The position numbers were made by a program, and so were the translations under genes. Positions 16,143-22,499 of a DNA stretch of 22,499 nt are shown here, in pieces (positions within the stretch are counted from its first letter, which is position 1; each line of letters begins with the position of its first letter). The notes under the pieces were generated by a model. The model worked only from the letters and a program-made list of their open reading frames with translations, did not search any database and was not told where the DNA came from. Origin of the DNA: BOKV01 sp049289295. Lineage in GTDB: Bacteria; Pseudomonadota; Alphaproteobacteria; Rhizobiales; Rhizobiaceae. Location of the stretch: contig JBATLL010000113.1 of NCBI GenBank assembly GCA_049289295.1, positions 1 to 22,499 on the forward strand, in the 5' to 3' direction.

Positions 16143-16187
16143 CATGTAACACAAATTGTAAGATAGCTTTCGAAACGCCGATCTAAC

Positions 16188-16454
16188 TCAAGCTTCGATC
16201 TTCTTGACTCGCGCCGCGAGCCGCGAAACCTTGCGCGATGCGGTGTTCAGCTTCAGGATTCCCTTGCTGACTGCGCGCATGATTTCCGGCTGTGCAGCCT
16301 TCAATGCGTCCGCGGCCGCTGTCTGGTCACCCTTGGTGATTGCTTCTTCTACGAAGCGGATGAAAGAGCGCATCCGGGAACGGCGCGCCTTGTTGACTTC
16401 AGTGCGCCTTGCGATCTTGCGCGCAGCTTTTTTTGCCGACGGTGTGTTGGCCAT
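16188..16454 (-). CDS. rpsT: Small ribosomal subunit protein S20 (bS20)
   Basis: The protein has 88 residues, the normal length. It begins MANTPSAKKAARK and is rich in Lys, Arg and Ala throughout, with the family motif RRxxNKARRSRMRSFIR. S20 binds 16S rRNA early in assembly of the small subunit. GGAAGGA precedes the ATG at 16452-16454. TTGACA (plus strand TGTCAA, 16504-16509) is a reasonable -35 element upstream, though no clear -10 follows. A terminator comes right after the gene, so it is probably transcribed alone. The position beside dnaA is typical for Hyphomicrobiales. Confidence 0.97.
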   Translation of the reverse strand: MANTPSAKKAARKIARRTEVNKARRSRMRSFIRFVEEAITKGDQTAAADALKAAQPEIMRAVSKGILKLNTASRKVSRLAARVKKIEA

Positions 16455-16549
16455 GAACGAATCCTTCCGGATGTTGTTGCTGTCCGGTGATTGTTGTCTG
16501 AACTGTCAAGCCGCTAGGCCCATCAGGGCTTCCCAGCTTCGTGTTACCA

Positions 16550-16574
16550 ACAAAACAGGCGGCACTTGGCCGCC
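16550..16574 (-). terminator. Probable intrinsic terminator of mutM
   Basis: GGCGGC (16558-16563) pairs with GCCGCC (16569-16574) across a five-base loop. On the minus strand the hairpin is followed by TGTTTTGTT. It lies about 85 bases past the mutM stop and before the rpsT promoter region. Confidence 0.6.
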
Positions 16575-16658
16575 GCACAGGACATGAAAAAGTCTGGCGG
16601 GCTTATACAGACAGACCGGGGTTGCGTCAACGCCGAATCTGGCGCGAGTGTCCGCCTT

Positions 16659-17549
16659 TCAGCGTTGGCAGGACGCGCACCAGTAGGTAGAGCGCCCCGA
16701 TTGTTCCATCCGCTCGATTCTGCCGCCGCAGCCGGGTTTTCGGCATGCCTCGCCTTCGCGGTCATATACATTGAAACTGTGCTGGAAATAACCAAGCGAC
16801 CCGTCCGTGAGCCGGTGATCGCGCAATGTTGACCCGCCTGCATCAATTGCCCGCGCGATCACGTCGCGTATCGAGGTGGCAAGCGCATCGCACCGGGTCA
16901 TCGCCCGGTTGCCCTTGCTGCCGATCGTTCCAGCTGCGCGCCGGGGTGACAGGCCCGCCTGCCACAGCGCTTCGCATACATATATATTGCCCAGTCCCGC
17001 AATCAGGCGCTGGTCCAGCAGTGCAGCCTTGAGCGGCGCATTTTTCCCGGCCATGATTCCTGAAATCGCGCTGGCGTCGAGACTGTTGCCGGTCGGCTCC
17101 ATGCCCAGGGACGCAAAGGGTGCGCGCTCCTGCCAGCCTTCCTTGGCGACAAGCATCATGAAGCCGAAACGTCTGGGGTCATTATAGATGACGCGGCTCG
17201 AAGCCCCATTCCCATGCAGGTGAAACACCACATGGTCATGGCGCTCATCCCTTCCCTTCTCGTGGGCAAAGCCGCCGGGTTGGCTGGCAAGTCCAGGACC
17301 CTCCACCCTGAAGGAGCCCGACATGCCAAGATGCATGACCAGCAATTCATCACCCTCCACATCGGCAACCAGGTATTTTGCACGCCGCCACAGGGAATTG
17401 ATTTTCCGTCCCTCGAGGCGCTCGCGAAAACTGTCCGGGAAAGGAAAACGCAGATCCTTGCGTCGAGCTTCCACCCGCGCCAGGACACTATTCTCCATCA
17501 CCGGGGCAAGTCCGCGTCGCACTGTTTCCACTTCAGGCAGTTCTGGCAT
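16659..17549 (-). CDS. mutM: Formamidopyrimidine-DNA glycosylase (Fpg)
   Basis: The protein has 296 residues. The N-terminus MPELPEVETVRRGL gives the catalytic Pro2 and Glu3 exposed after Met removal. The lysine in RRAKYLV near residue 58 is the conserved catalytic lysine. LIAGLGNIYVCEALW is the helix-two-turn-helix region. The C-terminal zinc finger has Cys-x4-Cys (CRKPGC) and Cys-x2-Cys (WCASCQ). The enzyme removes 8-oxoguanine and formamidopyrimidines and nicks the DNA by beta,delta-elimination. An insert of about 15 residues near 95-110 (EKGRDERHDH) is common in alphaproteobacterial forms. It diverges from ubiE with 110 bases between starts. In many related genomes an enoyl-CoA hydratase gene sits nearby, but none is here. 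Confidence 0.97.
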   Translation of the reverse strand: MPELPEVETVRRGLAPVMENSVLARVEARRKDLRFPFPDSFRERLEGRKINSLWRRAKYLVADVEGDELLVMHLGMSGSFRVEGPGLASQPGGFAHEKGRDERHDHVVFHLHGNGASSRVIYNDPRRFGFMMLVAKEGWQERAPFASLGMEPTGNSLDASAISGIMAGKNAPLKAALLDQRLIAGLGNIYVCEALWQAGLSPRRAAGTIGSKGNRAMTRCDALATSIRDVIARAIDAGGSTLRDHRLTDGSLGYFQHSFNVYDREGEACRKPGCGGRIERMEQSGRSTYWCASCQR

Positions 17550-17659
17550 TGCGCTCGTCCAATTCCTTGCTGCGCCAATGCGCTCCCTTGCATGCAGCGC
17601 ACAAGTCCAATAGGCCTATCCGCAGGTTCACGCGAACCACGGATCATACGGGCCAGACG

Positions 17660-18460
17660 ATGACACAGACCGGCTATGACAAGTCAAGCGCATCGCGCGC
17701 CGCGCGCGCAGCAGAGATGCGCAGCTCCTTTGGCTTTCGCGAAGTTGGCGAGGGTGAAAAACAGCACCTGGTCAACGATGTGTTCCACAAGGTGGCGCAG
17801 CGATACGACATCATGAACGACCTGATGTCGGGCGGAATGCACCGGCTTTGGAAGGATGCGATGGTCACCAAACTGTCGCCCTCGCGAACCAGACCCTGGC
17901 ACTCCCTTGATGTCGCGGGCGGCACGGGCGACATCGCGATGCGCATCGCGGAGGCTTCCGGGCGCAATGCGCATGTGACGGTGCTGGACATCAATGGTTC
18001 GATGCTTGCCGTCGGCAAGGAGCGGGCCATGGGACGCGGCCTTTCTGGCAACCTCGATTTCGTCGAGGCCAATGCCGAGGCCTTGCCCTTCGCCGATGCC
18101 AGCTTCGATGCCTATACGATCGCTTTTGGCATTCGCAATGTACCCAGGATCGACGTGGCGCTGGGCGAGGCATTTCGTGTCCTCAGGCATGGCGGGCGTT
18201 TCGTGTGTCTCGAATTTTCCGAAGTGGACGTTCCCTGGCTCGACCGGATTTACGATCAATGGTCCATGCATGTGATTCCGCGTATCGGTGATGCGGTTGC
18301 CGGAGATGGTGAACCCTATCGCTATCTCGTGGAATCAGTACGCAAGTTCCCCAATCAGTCGAGTTTTGCAGACATGATTCGCGCCGCTGGTTTCGCCCGC
18401 GTCGGATATGAAAATCTGACAGGTGGCATTGCTGCAATCCATTCAGGCTGGAAGCTCTAG
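17660..18460 (+). CDS. ubiE: Bifunctional demethylmenaquinone/2-methoxy-benzoquinol C-methyltransferase UbiE
   Basis: The protein has 266 residues from ATG at 17660. The frame is open back to 17549, but that extension overlaps the mutM start and shows no homology. The start FGFREVGEGEKQHLVNDVF and KVAQRYDIMNDLMS are the family opening. LDVAGGTGDIA near residue 80 binds S-adenosylmethionine. FGIRNVPRID and the NLTGGIAAIHSGWKL-type C-terminus complete the fold. UbiE performs the C-methylation step in ubiquinone synthesis. The stop is five bases before ubiB, so the two are translated from one mRNA. No strong ribosome site is seen before the ATG. Confidence 0.96.
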   Translation: MTQTGYDKSSASRAARAAEMRSSFGFREVGEGEKQHLVNDVFHKVAQRYDIMNDLMSGGMHRLWKDAMVTKLSPSRTRPWHSLDVAGGTGDIAMRIAEASGRNAHVTVLDINGSMLAVGKERAMGRGLSGNLDFVEANAEALPFADASFDAYTIAFGIRNVPRIDVALGEAFRVLRHGGRFVCLEFSEVDVPWLDRIYDQWSMHVIPRIGDAVAGDGEPYRYLVESVRKFPNQSSFADMIRAAGFARVGYENLTGGIAAIHSGWKL

Positions 18461-18465
18461 GCCTG

Positions 18466-20031
18466 ATGGGAACGGTGCACGCATTCTACCAGTTGGGAAG
18501 GGCGGCCTGGGTCCTGGCGCGCGAGGGTGTCGTGTCCGCCTTGCCGCTGGATGCTCTTCCGCCCGCCGCAAGACCTGCAGCGCGGGTTGCCGGATGGATA
18601 GCCCGCAACCGTAGCAGGGAGCGCAACCGCACCGAAAGGCTCACGGCGGCCCTCAACCGTCTCGGACCCAGCTGGGTCAAGCTTGGCCAGTTCCTGGCGA
18701 CGCGGCCGGATGTTGTGGGCAAGGAAATTGCTGCGGATCTGGAATTGCTGCAGGACCGCATGGCGCCATTTCCAACGAAGCTTGCCCGTGAGCGCATCGA
18801 AGCTTCGCTGGGCAGGCCGATCGAGGGAGTTTTCTCGCAGTTCAGCGATGCCGTGGCGGCGGCTTCCATAGCCCAGGTCCATCGCGCGACCAGACTGAGC
18901 GACGGTGCCACGGTCGCAGTAAAGGTCGTTCGCCCTGGCGTAAGGGAACGCTTCCGCTGCGATCTGGATACTTTTTTCGCCGCCGCCCGTCTGGCGGAAC
19001 GCTTTTCGCCGGAAGCCCGCCGCCTGCGGCCGGTGGCCGTGGTCGAGACGCTTGAACAATCTGCCCGCATCGAGATGGATTTGCGTCTTGAAGCGGCTGC
19101 GCTGTCTGAACTGGGTGAAAACATTGCCGGTGATCCCGGTTTCTCGGTTCCCGCGGTCGACTGGGAGCTGACAGGCCGCGACTGCGTGACCATGTCCTGG
19201 GTCGACGGTATCAAGCTCAGCGATGTACGTGCCATTGCCGACAAGGGCCATGACCTGAAGGCGCTCGCAGCAACATTGATCCAGTCGTTCCTGCGTCACA
19301 CGCTGCGCGACGGTTTTTTCCACGCCGACATGCATCCTGGCAATCTGTTCGTTGACGAGGCAGGCCGGATTGTTGCGGTCGATCTCGGCATCATGGGCCG
19401 TCTTGGGCGCAAGGAGCAGCGGTTCCTGGCAGAGATTCTGTTTGGTTTCATCAGACGCGACTATTTCCGCGTGGCCGAGGTTCATTTCGAGGCCGGTTAC
19501 GTTCCCCGCACCCATTCGGTAGCGGCATTTGCGCAGGCCATTCGTGCCATTGGCGAACCTATTCACGGCCAGTCTGCCGAGACGATCTCGATGGCAAAGC
19601 TCCTGACCCTGCTTTTCGAGGTCACGGAACTTTTCGACATGGAAACCCGGCCTGAACTCCTGCTCTTGCAAAAGACAATGGTGGTTGTGGAAGGTGTCGC
19701 GCGGACGCTCGATCCGGTCTTCAACATGTGGAAGGCCTCCGAACCTGTTGTCGGTGACTGGATCGCGCGCAATCTGGGGCCAGCGGCCTTTGTCGCTGAT
19801 GCTGCAGAGGGCCTGCGCGCTGCAGGTCACCTGGCCAGGCAGTTGCCGGAACTGGCAAGCAGGGCCGAAAAACTCGCAGAGCAGATGGCAGCCATGGGTG
19901 AGCACGGTTTCAAGCTTTCGAGCGACAGTCTCGAGGGCATCGGCAAGGCGGAAGCAAGACGCGCGCGCCTCGGCAATATCGCGCTTTGGGTGATTGCATT
20001 GACTGCATTATCGGTAGCGTTTTTCAGCTGA
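18466..20031 (+). CDS. ubiB: Ubiquinone biosynthesis protein UbiB (atypical kinase/ATPase)
   Basis: The protein has 521 residues, ATG at 18466. SWVKLGQFLATRPD carries the invariant KxGQ motif of the family (Lys72 to Gln75). AAASIAQVHRA is the alanine-rich loop that replaces the usual kinase P-loop, and VAVKVVRPG holds the ATP-site lysine. GFFHADMHPGNLF and VAVDLGIMG are the catalytic and metal-binding loops. One C-terminal hydrophobic segment (about residues 500-518, ALWVIALTALSVAFF) anchors it in the inner membrane; E. coli UbiB has two. The protein uses ATP to help extract or present lipid intermediates for coenzyme Q synthesis. It is joined to ubiE by a five-base gap and followed 53 bases later by coaBC. 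Confidence 0.96.
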   Translation: MGTVHAFYQLGRAAWVLAREGVVSALPLDALPPAARPAARVAGWIARNRSRERNRTERLTAALNRLGPSWVKLGQFLATRPDVVGKEIAADLELLQDRMAPFPTKLARERIEASLGRPIEGVFSQFSDAVAAASIAQVHRATRLSDGATVAVKVVRPGVRERFRCDLDTFFAAARLAERFSPEARRLRPVAVVETLEQSARIEMDLRLEAAALSELGENIAGDPGFSVPAVDWELTGRDCVTMSWVDGIKLSDVRAIADKGHDLKALAATLIQSFLRHTLRDGFFHADMHPGNLFVDEAGRIVAVDLGIMGRLGRKEQRFLAEILFGFIRRDYFRVAEVHFEAGYVPRTHSVAAFAQAIRAIGEPIHGQSAETISMAKLLTLLFEVTELFDMETRPELLLLQKTMVVVEGVARTLDPVFNMWKASEPVVGDWIARNLGPAAFVADAAEGLRAAGHLARQLPELASRAEKLAEQMAAMGEHGFKLSSDSLEGIGKAEARRARLGNIALWVIALTALSVAFFS

Positions 20032-20055
20032 TTTGCTATTGTTGCCTTTAAATGA

Positions 20056-20070
20056 GATTGCAATGCAATC
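20056..20070. promoter_or_regulatory. Palindrome before coaBC, candidate operator
   Basis: GATTGCA and TGCAATC form a perfect 7-bp inverted repeat around one central A. It ends four bases before the GGAGG of coaBC and extends weakly to AAAT/ATTT outside. Since the coaBC protein begins with a FitA-like DNA-binding domain, this is a natural candidate for its own operator. It could also be part of a leader hairpin. Confidence 0.5.
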
Positions 20071-20074
20071 ATTT

Positions 20075-20079
20075 GGAGG
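20075..20079 (+). promoter_or_regulatory. Ribosome binding site deciding the coaBC start
   Basis: GGAGG lies five bases before the ATG at 20085. It shows that translation includes the ribbon-helix-helix segment, and argues against the earlier ATG at 20052, which lies upstream of the palindrome. Confidence 0.8.
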
Positions 20080-20084
20080 TTTGC

Positions 20085-21494
20085 ATGGCCAGCATCACCA
20101 TCCGCAATCTGGATGAAACTGCCAAACAGTCGCTGCGCGAGCGCGCGGCGCGCAATGGCCGCTCGATGGAAGAAGAGGCCCGATTGCTATTGTCAGGCCT
20201 GTCGGAATTCCGCGATGGCACTCCAGTCGCATCCGCGCCTTTGCCCGATCAACGGATCGCGCTTCGCGATGGCGCGCTTGCAGGAAAGCGGGTCCTGCTG
20301 GTCATTACCGGCGGAATTGCCGCCTACAAGTCACTTGATCTCATTCGCAGGTTACGCGAACGCGGGGTCAGCCTCACCTGTGTCATGAGCAGGGCTGCGA
20401 CTGAATTCGTCACCCCCCTCGCCGTGAGTGCGCTGTCCGGCCAGCAGGTCCATCTCGACCTGTTTGATCGCATTGCCGAGCATGATGTGGGGCACATCCG
20501 ACTGGCACGCGAGAATGATCTCATCATCGTAGCCCCTGCCACTGCTGACTTCATGGCAAAGCTTGCCAACGGGTTGGCTGACGATCTGGCCAGCACCGTG
20601 CTTCTGGCCCATGGCGGCAGGGTGTTGCTTGCGCCTGCAATGAATCCTGCGATGTGGTCCAACCCTGCGACACAGCGCAATGTGTCGCGCCTTGTGGCCG
20701 ACAGGATGGTACTGATCGGCCCCGGAACTGGCGAAATGGCTGAATCCGGCGAGGCGGGCGTGGGCCGGATGGCTGAACCTCTCGAAATCGTATCGGCAGC
20801 TGCTCGATTGCTGGATGACAGGCCAAGGCCGCTGAAGGGAATTCGTGCCATCGTGACATCAGGACCGACGCACGAGCCGATCGATCCTGTGCGCTATATC
20901 GCCAACCGCTCCTCAGGCAAGCAGGGACACGCCATAGCCGAGGCGCTGGCTGCAGCAGGCGCGGAGGTGATTCTGGTTTCCGGGCCTGTCTCCATTCCTG
21001 ATCCTGCCGGTGTGACGGCTGTTCACGTCGAAAGTGCCCGCGACATGCTTGCCGCCGTGGACGCGGCAATGCCGGCGGACCTGGCCGTGATGGTTGCGGC
21101 AGTCGCCGACTGGCGGACCGTGACGGCGGCTGGCCAGAAGATGAAGAAGGAGAATGGCAAGGGCCCGGCTCAGCTTGAACTGACCGAGAACCCGGACATT
21201 CTGAAAACTGTCGGCCATCACAAGTCGCGGCCGCGTCTCGTCATCGGCTTTGCCGCCGAAACACACGAGGTCGATGTTCATGCCAGGGGCAAGCTCGAGC
21301 GCAAGAATGCCGACTGGATTGTGGCCAATGATGTGTCACCGCAAACCGGTATCATGGGCGGAGACAACAACAGCGTTCGCATCATTTCGCGCGACGGTGT
21401 CGACGTCTGGCCGGAACTTGCGAAGCAGGAAGTGGCAAACCGTCTCGTCTCTCGCATCACCGACTGGTTTGCCCGCAACACGGCTCGCACCTGA
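20085..21494 (+). CDS. coaBC: CoaBC (phosphopantothenoylcysteine decarboxylase/synthetase) fused to an N-terminal FitA-like domain
   Basis: The protein has 469 residues. Residues 1-40 (MASITIRNLDETAKQSLRER, then NGRSMEEEARLLLSGL) match the FitA/VapB ribbon-helix-helix antitoxin type. A linker runs to about 64. The CoaC half (65-245) binds FMN (GGIAAYKS), has the catalytic His137 (GHIRLA) and PAMNPAMW. Where most members have Ala-Cys-Gly before the GxGRM substrate clamp, this one has Glu-Ser-Gly (Ser221). The CoaB half (about 251-460) shows SGPTHEPIDPVRYIANRSSG and the lysines of KMKK (352-355). Together the halves make 4'-phosphopantetheine from phosphopantothenate, CTP and cysteine for coenzyme A. 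There is no ATG between residue 24 and the start of the CoaC half, so separate translation of the enzyme is unlikely. No toxin gene is adjacent. Confidence 0.93.
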   Translation: MASITIRNLDETAKQSLRERAARNGRSMEEEARLLLSGLSEFRDGTPVASAPLPDQRIALRDGALAGKRVLLVITGGIAAYKSLDLIRRLRERGVSLTCVMSRAATEFVTPLAVSALSGQQVHLDLFDRIAEHDVGHIRLARENDLIIVAPATADFMAKLANGLADDLASTVLLAHGGRVLLAPAMNPAMWSNPATQRNVSRLVADRMVLIGPGTGEMAESGEAGVGRMAEPLEIVSAAARLLDDRPRPLKGIRAIVTSGPTHEPIDPVRYIANRSSGKQGHAIAEALAAAGAEVILVSGPVSIPDPAGVTAVHVESARDMLAAVDAAMPADLAVMVAAVADWRTVTAAGQKMKKENGKGPAQLELTENPDILKTVGHHKSRPRLVIGFAAETHEVDVHARGKLERKNADWIVANDVSPQTGIMGGDNNSVRIISRDGVDVWPELAKQEVANRLVSRITDWFARNTART

Positions 21495-21564
21495 CCTTCA
21501 CGCCTGATTAACCTTGATGCGCGAAATTGTTCCCGAAACTGCCGAACAGCAAGTTCTTGGGGGA

Positions 21565-22499
21565 ATGGCGTTGAGCAGGAAGATCGGATCCGGGCATGGC
21601 TGGCTGTTGCGTATCAGCTACATGGCGTCGCTGGCGGCGGTGGCCGGCGTTTGCCTGCTCTTCTTTTTTCAGCAGCAGGAGCAGAACCGGCTGAGCGGCC
21701 TGATCCGCACACTGACCGATCGCTTTGCCGTGGCAGATCTTGCAATGTCGGAATTGGCTCAGAAGGCCGTGCGCATTGCCGAAGAAATGCCTCCCACCGA
21801 CAACAAGGTGGCAGTTGCCCATCTTCTCGTTGGCAAGACCTTGAAACAGCGCAAGGAAATCCTTGCAAACCTTCCCGCTGATCCGGACCTGATTGCTCCG
21901 CGCCAGGCATTGCATTTCTACCGCGCGAAAGCGGATGCTGCCTGGAGCGACGTTCTGGCGATCTGGCGCAAGACCGGCGAGGAAGTGTCATCCTCTATCC
22001 TGTCAAACGCGCGTTTCATGTCGCCGGAAGATCCCTTCAAGCATCACCATGCCCTGCTGGACACGGCCAATATCGATGCCACCAGATCAAAGGCTGACAT
22101 GCACTGGCTGGCGAGATCGATCGCCGGGAATTATGACAGCTACGTTAAGGTTTCGAACGAACATGCGCAAGGCGTTCTTCGAACCCTCGCACGCAACATT
22201 GCAGAGATTCAGGGAAAGCGGCTTGAGAGCTTTCTCCTGATATCCCTTTGTGGCCTTGCCGGTCTGGCGCTGTTCGTCTTCGTGCCGGTCGACTTCATGC
22301 TGCAGCGCCTGATGGCACGCCTGGGCAAGGAAACGGCAAGAGCCGAGGCTGCGCTTGGGCGCGCCGAATCCGCTGACCGTGCGAAGTCGGAGTTTCTTGC
22401 GAACATGAGCCACGAGATCCGCACACCGATGAACGGCGTGATGGGGATGGCCGAGCTTCTTGCGAAGACGGATCTTGATGCCAAGCAGCGGACCTTCAC
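21565..22499 (+). CDS. Transmembrane sensor histidine kinase, N-terminal part
   Basis: The frame is open from ATG at 21565 to the right edge (311 codons seen); an in-frame ATG at 21517 would add 16 residues, and neither has a good ribosome site. One hydrophobic segment at about residues 15-35 (ISYMASLAAVAGVCLLFFF) and a second at about 220-240 (LESFLLISLCGLAGLALFVF) enclose a sensor region of about 185 residues, probably periplasmic and mostly helical, with no family I recognise. A short coiled coil (GKETARAEAALGRAESADRA) leads to FLANMSHEIRTPMNGVMGMA, the H-box with phosphorylated His283. This form of H-box is typical of hybrid kinases with a receiver domain, which would lie outside the window. 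The signal sensed is unknown. Confidence 0.88.
   Translation, partial: MALSRKIGSGHGWLLRISYMASLAAVAGVCLLFFFQQQEQNRLSGLIRTLTDRFAVADLAMSELAQKAVRIAEEMPPTDNKVAVAHLLVGKTLKQRKEILANLPADPDLIAPRQALHFYRAKADAAWSDVLAIWRKTGEEVSSSILSNARFMSPEDPFKHHHALLDTANIDATRSKADMHWLARSIAGNYDSYVKVSNEHAQGVLRTLARNIAEIQGKRLESFLLISLCGLAGLALFVFVPVDFMLQRLMARLGKETARAEAALGRAESADRAKSEFLANMSHEIRTPMNGVMGMAELLAKTDLDAKQRTF

Noticed and set aside
18457..19905. Minus-strand open frame of 482 codons opposite ubiB
   Set aside because: UbiB on the plus strand has all family motifs; the antisense translation has none and is His/Arg/Gln-rich shadow sequence.
22180..22194. Second copy of TTCGAACCCTCG from the tRNA-Ser T arm, considered as an att site
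   Set aside because: Only 12 bases match, the copy lies inside the histidine kinase coding sequence on the conserved side, and the match ends at once on both sides.

Overview
The window looks like a chromosomal segment from an alphaproteobacterium, most likely of the Hyphomicrobiales (Rhizobiales). The reasons are the GC-rich coding sequence, the order dnaN-dnaA-rpsT-mutM / ubiE-ubiB-coaBC, a perfect CtrA-type site (TTAA-N7-TTAA) upstream of dnaA, and the style of the cyclase/TolB-like/TPR protein. I cannot name a genus from sequence alone.

Left part (1-8532) looks accessory. It opens with a methyl-group catabolism operon on the plus strand: the 3' part of an MttB-family methyltransferase, a dimethylglycine/sarcosine dehydrogenase-like flavoprotein with a GcvT domain, and a quinone-oxidoreductase-like MDR protein. 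Then come a broken short-chain dehydrogenase remnant, a minus-strand class III cyclase with TolB-like and TPR regions, and a minus-strand remnant of the N-terminus of a tyrosine integrase. A lower-GC patch with three small secreted proteins follows; two of them are four-cysteine paralogues. This part ends at tRNA-Ser(GGA), a plausible integration site.

Middle part (8623-12348) holds envelope and repair genes: a small membrane protein with msrA, the murein endopeptidase mepA facing msrA tail to tail, and a membrane M48 metalloprotease whose start is divergent from mepA.

Right part (12353-22499) is the conserved core. dnaN, dnaA, rpsT and mutM are all on the minus strand. Terminators after dnaA, rpsT and mutM suggest separate transcription units. 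About 790 bp of largely AT-rich DNA between dnaA and rpsT carries the CtrA site and one good DnaA-box match, so it is a candidate dnaA control region or replication origin. Divergent from mutM is ubiE-ubiB-coaBC (ubiquinone synthesis, then coenzyme A synthesis), followed by a sensor histidine kinase that runs off the right edge.

The most unusual item is coaBC. Its protein starts with a FitA-like ribbon-helix-helix antitoxin domain, a near-perfect palindrome lies just before its ribosome binding site, and the usual active-site cysteine of the CoaC half is replaced by serine.
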